DNA from: Clostridiales bacterium
Lineage (GTDB): Bacteria > Bacillota > Clostridia > Christensenellales > Aristaeellaceae
Length of the DNA: 47,834 nucleotides
Direction of reading: 5' to 3'
NCBI GenBank assembly: GCA_012837525.1
Contig: DUQZ01000093.1
Span: 1 to 47,834, forward strand
Shown here: positions 16,829 through 25,469 of the stretch, piece by piece
Layout of the letters: every line of letters begins with the position of its first letter
Numbering within the stretch: position 1 is the stretch's first letter
Notes under the pieces: model-generated
Seen by the model: the letters and a program-made list of their open reading frames with translations, nothing else
Databases searched by the model: none
Told to the model about the DNA's origin: nothing
Translations under genes and position numbers: made by a program

Positions 16829-17868
16829 TTATTTCTTGGTCAGGTATTTGCGCATGTCGATGGCGCAGGCGATCAGGATGACGGCGCCCTTGATGATGAA
16901 GGTGGTGTTGCCGGAGATGCCCAAAAACAGCATGCCGCTCATGATGAGCTGCATCAGCAGCACGCCCAGGATGACGCCGGAAATCTTACCGATACCGCCG
17001 ACGAAGGACACGCCGCCGATGACGCAGGCCGCGATGGCGTCCAGCTCGTAGTTGAGACCGACGGTGCCGGTGGACGCGCCCAGGCGGGCCACCTCCACAA
17101 AGCCGGAGTAGCCATAGGTGGCGCCGGCCAAGGCGAAGGCGCCGATGATGACCGCTGACACGTTGACGCCGGAAACGCGGGCGGCTTCCTCGTTGCTGCC
17201 CACGGCAAAAATGTTCTTGCCAAAGGTGGTTTTGTTCCAGATAAACCAGATGACACCGTCACGATGACCGCGAACAGCACATAGTAGGCCACCTTGGTGG
17301 TGCCCACCGTAAACAGGCTTTTGGTGACAAAGTCTGTGGTGTAGCTGGTGTCCAGCGAGCCGATCTGCCGGGCGTTGGACAGCGCCAGGTAAGCGCCGTA
17401 GGTAATCAACTGGGTGGACAGGGTGACGATGAAGGGGTGCAGCTTAAACTTGGCCACGCAAAAGCCGTTGACCAGGCCGATGAGCGCGCCCAGCGCCATG
17501 ACCGCCAGGATAACCACCGGGATGGGCAGGGGGCCCATCGCCTCAATGAAGCGGTTGGCTGTGCCAGCCTTTTGCAGCATGATGGCGGATAAAAAGCCGG
17601 TTAGGCCGATGATGCGGCCGGCAGAGAGGTCCGTCCCTGTCAAGATAATACAGCCGGCGATGCCCAGCGCGATGGGCAGGCGGGAGGCCGTCAAGGACAG
17701 GATGTTGATGATGCTGGCCGGCTGCAAAAAGGCGGGCCGCTGCGACTGGATGTAGATGACCAGCAGCAGGATGATGATGATCATGGCCCGGTCAAGCAGC
17801 CAGTTGCCGATATAGCGGCCCTTCTCGTTGGCGGGCAGGGCATGAAATGCGCGAAAACGTTCTGACAT
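16829..17868 (-). pseudogene. mglC: Galactose/methyl-galactoside ABC permease MglC, single-base frameshift
   Basis: The permease of the MglBAC importer, about 346 residues if the shift is repaired (E. coli MglC has 336). Residues up to VLFAVIVT are in one frame (start 17868, GGAG upstream). The rest continues in another frame as IWFIWNKTTFGKNIFAVGS, NEEAARVSGVNVSA and DAIAACVIGGVSFVGGIG, matching MglC closely (E. coli reads VLWNKTRFGKNIFAIGG here). One missing base near 17254-17258, at ACGG(G)TG, explains the break. The nine or so membrane segments are otherwise intact. Either it is a recent loss or a sequencing error; all neighbouring mgl genes are intact. The segment has no slippery heptamer for programmed shifting. 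Confidence 0.88.
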
Positions 17869-17886
17869 GAAGGTTTCTCCTTTGTT

Positions 17887-19425
17887 TTAGACGTACATGG
17901 CAGCCAGGGTCATGATCTCTTCCTGGGTGGTGGTCTTGGCATCAACTTCGCCTGCCAGGCGGCCGCCTGACATCACCAGGATGCGGTCACAAACGCCCAG
18001 CAGTTCGGGCATTTCGGAGGATACCATGATGACGGCGTCCCCTTCTTTGGCCATGTCCAGGATTAATTGATAGATTTCATACTTCGCGCCCACGTCAATC
18101 CCGCGCGTGGGCTCATCCAGCAGCAGCACATCGGGCTTGGTGTGCAGCCAGCGGCCAAAGATGACCTTCTGCTGGTTGCCGCCGGACAGGGAGCGGATCT
18201 TGGTCTGCTGGGAGGGAGTCCTGATCTGCAGGGCATTGATGCTCTCCTGCGTTTTTTGGGCCTGCTTTTTCTCACTCAGCACAAAACCGGCCACCAGGTC
18301 GTCCTTGAGGCTGGCGATGACCGTGTTGTCCTTGACGGATAAAATATTGAAGATGCCTGTAGCCCTGCGCTCCTCCGTCACCATGGCAAAGCCGTTTTTG
18401 ATGGCGTCCTTGGGGGTTTTGTTTTTGATGGGCCTGCCGTTTTTGATGATGGTGCCGCTCTTGCGGGTGGAGATGCCAAATAAATTCTCCAGCAGTTCGG
18501 TGCGGCTGGAGCCGTCCAGCCCGGCCACGCCCAGGATTTCGCCCCGCTTGACATGGAAGGACACATCCCGCAAATCCGCGTAGGTGCTGGTAAGGTTGCT
18601 GACCTCCAGCATCACCTCGTCCCCCTGCTCATAATCCTTGGTGGGGAAACGGTTGGTGAGTTCGCGCCCCACCATCAAGCGGATAATCTCACCCATGGAC
18701 AGGTCGCTGGCGTGCTTGGTGGCCACCCACTGGCCGTCCCGTAAGATGGTGACTTCGTCGGAGATGCGCAGTATCTCCTCCATCTTGTGGGAAATATAGA
18801 CGATGCCGCAGCCCCGGTCACGCAGCATGTTGATGATGCGGAATAAATGCTCCACCTCCGTCTCCGTCAGGGAGGAGGTGGGCTCATCAAATACGATGAC
18901 CTTGGCGTTGTAACTGACAGCCTTGGCGATCTCCACCATCTGCCGCTGGGAGACCGGCATGGTGGACATGATCTGCCGGGGGTTGACCCGAAGGCTTAAC
19001 TCCTCAAATACCTTGAGGGTATCCTTGTGCATCTGGGCATCGGATACAAAGGGCAGCCCTTTGACGATTTTGGGATAGCGGCCCAGCCAGATGTTGTCCA
19101 TGACGCTGCGCTTGAGCGCCTGGTTGAGCTCCTGATGCACCATGGCCACGCCGTTTTCAAGCGCTTCCCTGGAGGAGCGGAAGTTGACCTCCTTGCCGTC
19201 CAGGTAGATATGCCCCTCATCCTTGCTGTAAATGCCAAACAGGCACTTCATCAGGGTGGACTTGCCCGCGCCGTTCTCGCCCATCAAGGCGTGCACGGTG
19301 CCGGGTTTGACACTTAAGGACACCTTGTCCAGCGCCTGCACGCCCGGGAAGGCCTTGGAGATGTTCTCCATGCGCAATAAGGGCAGCGTGTGCGTATTGT
19401 TGCCTGCGTTTCCCTCAGGGGACAT
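17887..19425 (-). CDS. mglA: Galactose/methyl-galactoside import ATP-binding protein MglA
   Basis: A tandem ABC ATPase of 512 residues, aligning over its whole length with E. coli MglA. The first domain has Walker [10 protein letters not shown] (about 52-60), a degenerate signature [11 protein letters not shown] and Walker [11 protein letters not shown]. The second domain has the family's non-canonical P-loop region GLDGSSRTE, signature LSGGNQQKV and Walker [15 protein letters not shown]. The C-terminus [17 protein letters not shown] is also typical. Ribose or xylose transporters are relatives, but the close match to MglA and the Ca2+-loop binding protein next door favour galactosides. AAAGGAGG lies upstream of the ATG at 19425. 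Confidence 0.93.
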   Translation of the reverse strand: MSPEGNAGNNTHTLPLLRMENISKAFPGVQALDKVSLSVKPGTVHALMGENGAGKSTLMKCLFGIYSKDEGHIYLDGKEVNFRSSREALENGVAMVHQELNQALKRSVMDNIWLGRYPKIVKGLPFVSDAQMHKDTLKVFEELSLRVNPRQIMSTMPVSQRQMVEIAKAVSYNAKVIVFDEPTSSLTETEVEHLFRIINMLRDRGCGIVYISHKMEEILRISDEVTILRDGQWVATKHASDLSMGEIIRLMVGRELTNRFPTKDYEQGDEVMLEVSNLTSTYADLRDVSFHVKRGEILGVAGLDGSSRTELLENLFGISTRKSGTIIKNGRPIKNKTPKDAIKNGFAMVTEERRATGIFNILSVKDNTVIASLKDDLVAGFVLSEKKQAQKTQESINALQIRTPSQQTKIRSLSGGNQQKVIFGRWLHTKPDVLLLDEPTRGIDVGAKYEIYQLILDMAKEGDAVIMVSSEMPELLGVCDRILVMSGGRLAGEVDAKTTTQEEIMTLAAMYV

Positions 19426-19451
19426 ACGGGCCGCCTCCTTTCATTGAAAGT

Positions 19452-19480
19452 CTGGCACGGAGGGATGACCCCCGTGCCAG
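19452..19480 (-). repeat. Intra-operon hairpin between mglB and mglA
   Basis: CTGGCACGG and CCGTGCCAG form a perfect 9-bp stem in the 75-base gap, without a strong U-run. Such hairpins after a binding-protein gene commonly stabilise its mRNA and lower expression of the downstream transport genes; that role here is inferred. Confidence 0.65.
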
Positions 19481-19500
19481 ACAGACACTTGGTTGTTGGA

Positions 19501-20580
19501 TTATTCGCCGGTCACCATGCTGTAGGGGATGGTTACCTTCCAGTTTTCGACCTGGACGTAGTTCTCGTTCAACTCGGCAAAGGCGTCCTTGCCAGCCAGG
19601 AAGTTGGCGGCGATGGTCGCGACGGCGTCGGCCATACCAACGGCGTCCTGCTTGATGGTACCGGTCATTTTGCCGGCCTTGATGGCTTCCATGGCATCCG
19701 CGGTGGCGTCCACGCCGAACACGGGGATGACGGTGGCGCCTTCCTCACCGGTGTTGTAGCCCTTCTCAACCAGGGCGTTCACAGCGCCGATGGCCATGGA
19801 GTCGTTGTTGGCGATGACCAACTCGACCATGTTGTTGTTCTCGGCGTTGTACTGGCTCAGGATGTTCTGGAGGGTGTCAAAGCCATGGGTCACAGACCAC
19901 TGGCCCGCCTGGTCCACGATGTAGCGGTTGGCGTTGCTGTCGTCATAGAACTTCAGGGGCTTTTTGCCGGCAGCTTCCAGGATTTTGTCAGCTTCTTCCT
20001 GGCCGTACTTGGTGCGGGCAATGGCTTCCAGGTTGGCTTCGTCGCCCTTGAGCATGACGTAGCTGATCTCACCGTCGCCGTTTAGGTCCAGTTTGTCAAA
20101 ATTGTCCAGCACGTACTGGCCAATCAGTTTGCCCTGCATGATGCCGGCTTCGGTGTAGACAGTGCCCACATAAGCGGCCTTGTCATAGCTGGTGAGGAGC
20201 GCTTTTTCGCCTTCCTCGCTCTCCGCCAGGGAGCGGTTGAAGAACACGATCGGGATGCCGGCGTTCTTCGCGTCGTTGATGATGTTCTCGGCAGTGCCCT
20301 GGGAGCCGGATTCCACCAGGTTGACAACCAGCACGCCCGCCTTGTTGGCGATGGCAGTCTGGATCTGGTCAATCTGCGTGGCCTGGGTGCCGTTGGAGTC
20401 CTGGTCGGCGTTCTTGATGCCCTTCTCGTTGAAGGCCTCGCCAAGAGCGGCGCGGACGGAAGAGAGGTAGTCATCATTGAAGGTGTACCAGGTGGTCATG
20501 GCTTCGCCTTCGGCGGAAGCAAAGGTGACCAGGCCAAGGGCCATGATCATGGCCAGAGCCAGTGCGAGCAGTTTCTTCAT
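19501..20580 (-). CDS. mglB: Galactose/glucose-binding periplasmic-type protein MglB
   Basis: A 359-residue extracellular sugar-binding protein with a signal peptide (KKLLALALAMIMALGLVTF). No lipobox cysteine is apparent. The EF-hand-like calcium loop of GGBP is present as DLNGDGEISYVMLKGD, and the sugar-contact regions include NNDSMAIGA and VFGVDATADAM. MglA and MglC follow on the same strand. The start at 20580 (MKKLLAL) is preferred. An upstream in-frame GTG at 20610 exists, but its added residues KKHKAESLP would only lengthen the signal peptide; the ribosome binding site is weak for both. Confidence 0.92.
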   Translation of the reverse strand: MKKLLALALAMIMALGLVTFASAEGEAMTTWYTFNDDYLSSVRAALGEAFNEKGIKNADQDSNGTQATQIDQIQTAIANKAGVLVVNLVESGSQGTAENIINDAKNAGIPIVFFNRSLAESEEGEKALLTSYDKAAYVGTVYTEAGIMQGKLIGQYVLDNFDKLDLNGDGEISYVMLKGDEANLEAIARTKYGQEEADKILEAAGKKPLKFYDDSNANRYIVDQAGQWSVTHGFDTLQNILSQYNAENNNMVELVIANNDSMAIGAVNALVEKGYNTGEEGATVIPVFGVDATADAMEAIKAGKMTGTIKQDAVGMADAVATIAANFLAGKDAFAELNENYVQVENWKVTIPYSMVTGE

Positions 20581-20628
20581 GGGTAGGGATTCCGCCTTAT
20601 GTTTTTTCACGCAATGCGCTTACTCAAG

Positions 20629-20634
20629 ATTGTA
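20629..20634 (-). promoter_or_regulatory. Possible -10 element of the mgl operon
   Basis: TACAAT on the minus strand lies about 50 bases before the mglB start, in a strongly A+T-rich stretch. No good -35 box is placed at 17 bases, so activation by a regulator is possible. Confidence 0.35.
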
Positions 20635-20736
20635 CCACAATAAACGCAAATTTAAAGCATTTTTTGTAAATTTTTCTAATTTATGGGTGCAATTGTCCCA
20701 TCAAAGACAAGTTTTTGCTTGACATGATAGTATGAA

Positions 20737-21075
20737 TCACATGCTGATTACATCAAATCCTTGCGCAATAAAAGGCTTCATGCCGGCATGGCCGCTCATG
20801 TCAGACAGCATGGGCAGGCCGGTCGCGGCGCAGGCCTCGTACACTTCCAGCACCTTGGAGCAGGCCAGGCAGATGCCCGCAATCAGGCCGGCTTCCTTGA
20901 CCTTCATATACACGGGGTTTTTCTCGCTTTCAAGCAGGGGCACCAGCTTGACGGACGCGCCTTCAAAAATGACGCGGATCTCATGCCCTGCCTCGTGCAG
21001 TTGAGCCGCGTTTAAGAGGACGTGCTGAAAACAGCTTTTTTCGCCTGTCATGCCATAAAACAGTATTTTTTTCAT
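20737..21075 (-). CDS. DsrE-like sulfurtransferase-fold protein
   Basis: A 112-residue protein with the DsrE/DsrF-like pattern: strand MKKILFYGMTGE, a helix VLLNAAQLHEAGHEIRVIFEGAS, and a central cysteine-containing segment LIAGICLACSKVLEVYEAC. It includes the position where DsrE-type proteins carry an active-site cysteine. Such proteins act in sulfur relay or as small redox carriers; the substrate is unknown. GGAGACG lies before the ATG. It is upstream of mglB on the same strand but separated by 156 A+T-rich bases, so it is probably a separate transcript. Confidence 0.75.
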   Translation of the reverse strand: MKKILFYGMTGEKSCFQHVLLNAAQLHEAGHEIRVIFEGASVKLVPLLESEKNPVYMKVKEAGLIAGICLACSKVLEVYEACAATGLPMLSDMSGHAGMKPFIAQGFDVISM

Positions 21076-21141
21076 GGTCGTCTCCTTAGCATATCGTTTT
21101 TCCCATCATATCATATCTGGCCGATCTTTGCAGGACACAAA

Positions 21142-21558
21142 AACGCCGGGGCGGTAACTTGTCGACAAAGTGTCTGCGGACACTTTGTCGGTTTGGAGGA
21201 ACCGGCATTTTCGCTTGCGAGCAAAGCTCGCGGCCAGCGAAAATGCGTGGAATGCATTGCTACGCAATGCCCCGCCCGCTCGTCACCGTACCCTCCGCCT
21301 GCTTTCGCCCTGTAAACAGGGCGAGGCGCTCTGCTACGGGACGGTTCCTCCCCATCAAAAGGCGAATGCCTTTTGATGGAAAGGAGGAGCGGCGGAACGT
21401 GTGAGAAGTGGCTTTCGAAGAAAGCCGCTGCGAACTAAGTGAAGTACGCGACGACGCGCCGGGCGATACGATTTCAGTCAGAGGGCTGTGCCCTCTGAAA
21501 CTCCCCTGGAGTTAGTTTGTCTACAATCTAACGCCGGGGCGGTATCCGCCCCGGCGTT
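21142..21558. repeat. Dense palindromic element flanked by a 15-base direct repeat
   Basis: This intergenic block of about 400 bases has no credible gene but contains at least nine perfect hairpins. The inner 373 bases are bracketed by two copies of AACGCCGGGGCGGTA (21142-21156, 21530-21544). The ends just inside form an imperfect inverted repeat (14 of 20). Stems include 21164-21174/21179-21189, 21205-21215/21236-21246, 21217-21222/21226-21231, 21254-21260/21264-21270, 21306-21313/21316-21323, 21352-21363/21368-21379, 21410-21416/21420-21426, 21479-21486/21490-21497 and 21499-21504/21508-21513. A 10-bp stem 21195-21204/21342-21351 closes a multibranch structure. It is either a MITE-like dispersed element or a structured RNA. 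Confidence 0.7.
21530..21558 (-). terminator. GC-rich hairpin after the SH3 protein gene
   Basis: A perfect 13-bp stem AACGCCGGGGCGG/CCGCCCCGGCGTT with a 3-base loop, 20 bases after the stop of the SH3-domain gene on the minus strand. The following U-tract is poor (AGATTG), so termination may be inefficient. Confidence 0.55.
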
Positions 21559-21577
21559 AAGATGTGTGATGGATCAA

Positions 21578-22516
21578 TCAGTCAAACTTCTTCAGGTATT
21601 CGGCCATCATGTAGCCGTGGTAGCCCTCGTACTCCACCTGAGCCCAGTCATCCGTGATGTCCAGCACGATGAGGGACAAGCCGGACTTGACCTTGGTGTA
21701 TTCCGTCGCGTTGCGCTTGGGCTCCGCCCGCATGCGCACGTTGGCTTCGCGGTCCTTGGTGAGGCTGATGACCTGAGTGTACTGACCAAGGCTGGCGCTG
21801 GGCGCCACTTCCTTCAGGTGCGCGGTTAAGACATAGCCCTCCTTGTCCTCATGGCGCACCAGGGAGAAGGTGTCCCCCTTGGCCAGGATGACAACAGCCC
21901 GCCCGCTTCTGATGGTGGCCAGCGCCTTTGATTTGGTGGTCATCTCCGCGCGCAGGGTCAATTTGCCGCCGGGCGCGGTCACAATGCCGATGCCGGTTTG
22001 CGCGCCGCCAAAGGCAAAGCTTAAATCCTGGGTGGGCACATAGCCCTCATGCCCCGCGGTTTTTACCTTGCTCCAGGTTTGCCCCAGGATGTCCAGGGTG
22101 AGCACGCTGCCGCCGTCCAGCTGCGCCAGAACCGGGGATTCGTGGGCGGGCAGCTCAAACAGGGCGATGCCCTCCGGTTTCATGACGATGGCCTCGGCCT
22201 TGGCGTCCTTGTTGGGCTTGGGCATGTCCGCCTTTTTCACGGGCGGCATAGTGGCGTAGGGCTTGGGCTCCGCTTCCGCCGGGGTGGAAACGGTTGGGGT
22301 TGTGGATTCGGTTTCCTCTGTGGTGTCCGGCACCTCCGTGGCTTCGGGTGTTTCCGGGGTTTCGGGTGCCGCTTCTTCTACTGGCTCAACCAGCATGTCC
22401 TCCGGGATGTCCTCATCCGGGAACTCGGGCCCATCCTCCGCCAGGGCGTACAGGCCTGTGCCCAGCAGCAGGAAAAGGGCCAACAGGAGCGCGGTCAGCT
22501 TGTTCAAGGTCTTCAT
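21578..22516 (-). CDS. Secreted protein with Pro/Glu/Thr-rich region and three SH3b-like domains
   Basis: A 312-residue protein with a signal peptide (LTALLLALFLLLGTGLYALA). An acidic, Pro/Thr/Glu-rich unstructured stretch (about 27-105) follows, then three bacterial SH3 units (about 107-165, 175-236, 248-312). These contain typical strings such as LTLRAEMTTKSKALATIRSG, GYVLTAHLKEV, VRMRAEPKRNATEYTKVKSG and GYHGYMMAEYLKKFD. SH3b domains bind cell-wall peptides or polysaccharide, so a wall-associated role is inferred. No enzymatic domain is present. AAGGAGG precedes the ATG at 22516. Confidence 0.85.
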   Translation of the reverse strand: MKTLNKLTALLLALFLLLGTGLYALAEDGPEFPDEDIPEDMLVEPVEEAAPETPETPEATEVPDTTEETESTTPTVSTPAEAEPKPYATMPPVKKADMPKPNKDAKAEAIVMKPEGIALFELPAHESPVLAQLDGGSVLTLDILGQTWSKVKTAGHEGYVPTQDLSFAFGGAQTGIGIVTAPGGKLTLRAEMTTKSKALATIRSGRAVVILAKGDTFSLVRHEDKEGYVLTAHLKEVAPSASLGQYTQVISLTKDREANVRMRAEPKRNATEYTKVKSGLSLIVLDITDDWAQVEYEGYHGYMMAEYLKKFD

Positions 22517-22567
22517 GAAGGGTCCTCCTTCTTCATTGTGTCATAAAATTGAAACAATTGTGTAATG

Positions 22568-22596
22568 ATTGTACGCGGAACCGCCTTGAAAGTCAA
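22568..22596 (-). promoter_or_regulatory. Sigma-A promoter of the SH3 protein gene
   Basis: TTGACT (22591-22596, minus strand), a 17-nt spacer and TACAAT (22568-22573) lie about 50 bases before the ATG. Confidence 0.7.
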
Positions 22597-22647
22597 TGAA
22601 CAGATTGCGAACAAATTGAAAAGGGGTTCAGACACCTTGCCGCACTT

Positions 22648-22671
22648 AAAAAGGGGCGCATGCCCCTTTTT
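22648..22671. terminator. Terminator of the rnf/nqrF operon
   Basis: AAAAAGGGGC/GCCCCTTTTT stem with a 4-base loop, lying immediately after the last gene of the operon on the minus strand; symmetrical and possibly bidirectional. Confidence 0.85.
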
Positions 22672-22672
22672 A

Positions 22673-23122
22673 TCACTTGTCAAACAGGAAGGCTGCCAGC
22701 CTGTCCGGCTCCAGCCGGTAGGGCGAGCCCTTGCCCTGGAAGAACCCGTGCTGCTTGATTAAATGAATGGTCAGGTCGGTCCAGGCCATCTGCCTGCCGT
22801 CCTTGCGCACCACCTCGGTGTTGCGCTTGGGCGCGCGGTGATCGCGGAAGGGGCAGCCCAGTTTGCCCATGTATTCCTCCACCGTGACGGTGAAGCCCTG
22901 GTAGTCAACCGGTGTGCCGGTGGCGGTGAGGCCGGCCTTGGTCAGCTCCGTCATCTTGTCGGCCACTTCCTCCGGCGTGGTGCCGGCGGACGCCAGGAGC
23001 GCCGCGTCATCCATGATGATCTGTGTAAACGGGCGCGTGTCCTCGCCCATGAACCCGTCCCGGGTGAGGATGCCCGCCCTGAGGCTTTCCACCACAGGGA
23101 TGTCTTTGGGGTTTTGCTTCAT
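22673..23122 (-). CDS. Unknown 149-residue protein at the end of the rnf/nqrF operon
   Basis: The family is not recognised. It is soluble, with no signal peptide or membrane segment. Visible features: an N-terminal segment with GEDTRPFTQIIMDDAALLAS, a helical part PEEVADKMTELTKAG, the only cysteine in GKLGCPFRDHRAPKRN, and a C-terminal part with TDLTIHLIKQHGFFQGKGS. It starts 10 bases after the nqrF-like gene and is followed at once by the terminator, so it is certainly in the operon. It could be an accessory or regulatory subunit of the membrane complex, but nothing in the sequence proves it. Confidence 0.65.
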   Translation of the reverse strand: MKQNPKDIPVVESLRAGILTRDGFMGEDTRPFTQIIMDDAALLASAGTTPEEVADKMTELTKAGLTATGTPVDYQGFTVTVEEYMGKLGCPFRDHRAPKRNTEVVRKDGRQMAWTDLTIHLIKQHGFFQGKGSPYRLEPDRLAAFLFDK

Positions 23123-23132
23123 GCGGCCCTCC

Positions 23133-24239
23133 TTAGAATTTGTCGTAGAAGATGGTCTCGTCGGTGAAGCCTTTTTCCTTCAAAATCTTGATGCAGGCAT
23201 CCAGCATGCCAGGGCTGCCACACAGGTAGGCCTCCTTGCCCTCGCCTGTGTCCACCTGGTCCTGGAGGGCCACGGTGACAAAGCCGGTCACGCCCTGCCA
23301 GTTGTCCGAAGGTTCCGGCCGGGCCAGGCAGGGGATGAACTTGAACTGCGGGTAGTCCTTCTCGATCTGCTCAAACTCGTCCACATAGTACAGATCGCGC
23401 AGGGTGTTGGCGCCAAAGAAGAAGCGCATCTTGTGGGGCAGGCCTTTTTCGATGACGTCATACACCAGGGAGCGGATGGGTGCTAAGCCCGAGCCGCCCG
23501 CGATCATGATCAACTCCTCGCAGTCTCCGCGCAGGTAGAAATCCCCATAGGGGCCGGACAGGCGTACCTTGTCCCCTACCTTGAGCACCGTGTGTACATA
23601 GGTGGTGCAGATGCCGTTGGGCACCAGGCGGATGAGCAATTCCAGGTGGTCCTTTTCTGTGGCTTTGGAGGAAATGGAGTAGGCGCGGAAAACCTCTTCC
23701 TTCACTTTGCCGTAAGGCTTGGTGTAAAACTGCATGAACTGGCCGGCCTTAAAATCAATGGTCTGGCCTTCGGGCAACTTCATGCGCAGGCGCTTGATGT
23801 CATAGGTCATGTCCTCGATCTCCACCAGCTCGCAGATGAACTCGCGGATGTTGAACAAAGCCTCTGGGATCAAGAGCTTCATGTTGGTCTTGACCTTGAT
23901 CTGGCAGGACAAGCGCATGTTTTGCTTGCGCTCCTCCGGCGTGATGTAGGGCTCCTCCGTCATTAGGAGCGGGCCCGCGCCCTCCTGCACGGACACCTTG
24001 CACAGCCCGCAGGTGGCCTTGCCGCCGCAGGCGGAGGGGATGAAGATTTTCTCTGACGCCAGGGTGGACAGCAGGCTACTGCCGCCCTTGACCTGCAGTT
24101 TCTTCTTGCCGTTGTTGATGTCCAATTCCACAATGCCGTAGTTGTTGAGCACGCCTTCGGCGATGGAGATGATGACGCTCAGCGCGGCGGAGACCAGGCT
24201 CAGGATGCCGACGGTTTTTAAAATCGCTTGAAAATCCAT
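23133..24239 (-). CDS. nqrF: NqrF-type NADH dehydrogenase subunit (2Fe-2S, FAD, NAD-binding)
   Basis: A 368-residue, membrane-anchored flavoprotein that would oxidise NADH and pass electrons into the membrane subunits. An N-terminal helix (about 10-30) is followed by a plant-type 2Fe-2S domain with Cys71, Cys77, Cys80 (CGGKATCGLC) and Cys112 (LSCQ). The ferredoxin-NADP reductase-like module has FAD motif RAYSISS, the NAD-binding GGSGLAPIRS and CGSPGMLDAC, and the C-terminal FYDKF. Vibrio-type NqrF is about 408 residues and has the same order. Its place is after rnfA, where RNF operons normally carry rnfB. No RnfB-type multi-cluster ferredoxin domain is present. Confidence 0.88.
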   Translation of the reverse strand: MDFQAILKTVGILSLVSAALSVIISIAEGVLNNYGIVELDINNGKKKLQVKGGSSLLSTLASEKIFIPSACGGKATCGLCKVSVQEGAGPLLMTEEPYITPEERKQNMRLSCQIKVKTNMKLLIPEALFNIREFICELVEIEDMTYDIKRLRMKLPEGQTIDFKAGQFMQFYTKPYGKVKEEVFRAYSISSKATEKDHLELLIRLVPNGICTTYVHTVLKVGDKVRLSGPYGDFYLRGDCEELIMIAGGSGLAPIRSLVYDVIEKGLPHKMRFFFGANTLRDLYYVDEFEQIEKDYPQFKFIPCLARPEPSDNWQGVTGFVTVALQDQVDTGEGKEAYLCGSPGMLDACIKILKEKGFTDETIFYDKF

Positions 24240-24248
24240 GCTGCCTCC

Positions 24249-24842
24249 TTACTGGATGGTGAAGATGCCGGAGAACCCGATGAAGGCCATGGCCATGATG
24301 CCGGTAATGATGAAGGACAGCGCGGGGCCTTTCACACCGGGAGGCAATTTGGCGCTGGCCAGCTTCTCGCGCATGGCCGCCAGCATGTTGATGGCCAGCC
24401 ACCAGCCTAGGCCGCTGCCCAGGCCAAACAGCAGGGATTGCACAAAGTTGTAGTGGCGGATGACCATAAAGAGCGTCACGCCCAAAATGGCGCAGTTCAC
24501 GGTAATCAGCGGCAGGAAGATGCCCAGCTTGGCGTGCAGGTCGGGCGAATAGCGGTCCAGGCCCATTTCCAGAATCTGAACCAAAGCCGCGATGACCATG
24601 ATGAAGATGATGTACTGCAGGTAGTACAACTCCGGCGGGACGATGATATAGGTGTAGATCAGCCAGTTGATGGCTGTTGTCAGCACCAATACCAGCGTGA
24701 CCGCCATGCCCAGGCCGTTGGCTGTCTTGTACTCGGAGGAGACAGACAGGTAGGAGCACATGCCCAGGAAGTTGGACAGGATCATGTTGCTGGTGAAAAT
24801 GGAGGCGATGAAGATGATGAGTGGATTGATGTTTGGTGTCAT
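24249..24842 (-). CDS. rnfA: RnfA/NqrE membrane subunit
   Basis: A 197-residue polytopic subunit of the RNF/NQR redox pump with six expected helices. It contains the half-channel motif around SNFLGMCSYLSVSSEYKTA and LITVNCAILGVTLF; the two cysteines correspond to those that, with the pair in RnfE, hold the intramembrane iron-sulfur centre. A GLGSGLGWWLAINMLAAMREK segment is typical of the family C-terminus. The ATG at 24842 has AGGAGG upstream. It lies between rnfE (12-base gap) and the NqrF-like gene (9-base gap). Confidence 0.9.
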   Translation of the reverse strand: MTPNINPLIIFIASIFTSNMILSNFLGMCSYLSVSSEYKTANGLGMAVTLVLVLTTAINWLIYTYIIVPPELYYLQYIIFIMVIAALVQILEMGLDRYSPDLHAKLGIFLPLITVNCAILGVTLFMVIRHYNFVQSLLFGLGSGLGWWLAINMLAAMREKLASAKLPPGVKGPALSFIITGIMAMAFIGFSGIFTIQ

Positions 24843-24854
24843 ATGCGCGCCTCC

Positions 24855-25469
24855 TTACTTGGCCTTGGCCGCTTTGTTCGCGGCGCGGGCGGACATGACC
24901 CAGATCATGGCGCCGATGATAAAGAAGGCGGCCGGCGGCATAATCATGATGGTCCAGGTTTCAAAGCCGATGAAGTTGATGTTCATCCCGAAGATGGTGC
25001 CAAAGCCCAGCACCTCGCGGATGAAGGCCACCCCCAGCAGCACCAGCGTATAGCCCAGGCCAGCGAACAGGCCGTCCAGGGCGGCTGGCAGCGGCGGGTT
25101 TTGCTGGGCATAGGCTTCCGCCCGGCCCATGATGATGCAGTTGGTGATGATGAGCCCGACATAGGGGCCCAAATGCTTGGAAATGTCCGGTAAGAAGGCC
25201 TGCAGGAACAGATCCACAAAAATGACATAGGCCGCGATGACCAGCGTTTGCACAAGCATCCGCACCCGGTGGGGGATAATGTTGCGCATGGCAGACAGCG
25301 TCAGGCTGGACAGGCCCGTTACAAAGGCGACGCCCAGGCCCATGACCAAGGAGTTGCGCATGGTGTTGGTGACCGCCAGGGAGGAGCAGATGCCCAAAAT
25401 GGCGCGCAGCACCTGGTTTTCGGTAAACAGGTTGCGCTTGATGATGGCGGATGTTTTCTCATTCGCCAT
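24855..25469 (-). CDS. rnfE: RnfE/NqrD membrane subunit
   Basis: A 204-residue integral membrane protein, the partner of RnfA in inverted topology. The conserved cysteines are in LGICSSLAVTNTMRNS and VGLIITNCIIMGRAEAYA; DGLFAGLGYTLVLLGVAFIRE and a PPAAFFIIGAMIWV segment follow the family pattern. The start codon follows the rnfG stop directly (TAAATG), so translation is coupled. Its length suits RnfE and NqrD equally; neighbour lengths favour the RNF side. Confidence 0.9.
   Translation of the reverse strand: MANEKTSAIIKRNLFTENQVLRAILGICSSLAVTNTMRNSLVMGLGVAFVTGLSSLTLSAMRNIIPHRVRMLVQTLVIAAYVIFVDLFLQAFLPDISKHLGPYVGLIITNCIIMGRAEAYAQQNPPLPAALDGLFAGLGYTLVLLGVAFIREVLGFGTIFGMNINFIGFETWTIMIMPPAAFFIIGAMIWVMSARAANKAAKAK

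Noticed and set aside
17250-17260. Programmed ribosomal frameshift in mglC
   Set aside because: No slippery heptamer or following stem-loop; MglC elsewhere is a single frame.
21142-21558. CRISPR array
   Set aside because: The hairpins differ from one another and there are no regularly spaced direct repeats.
23133-24239. RnfB or RnfC identity for the last redox subunit
   Set aside because: There is one plant-type 2Fe-2S site and a ferredoxin-reductase module, not the multiple 4Fe-4S ferredoxin sites of RnfB or the RnfC fold.
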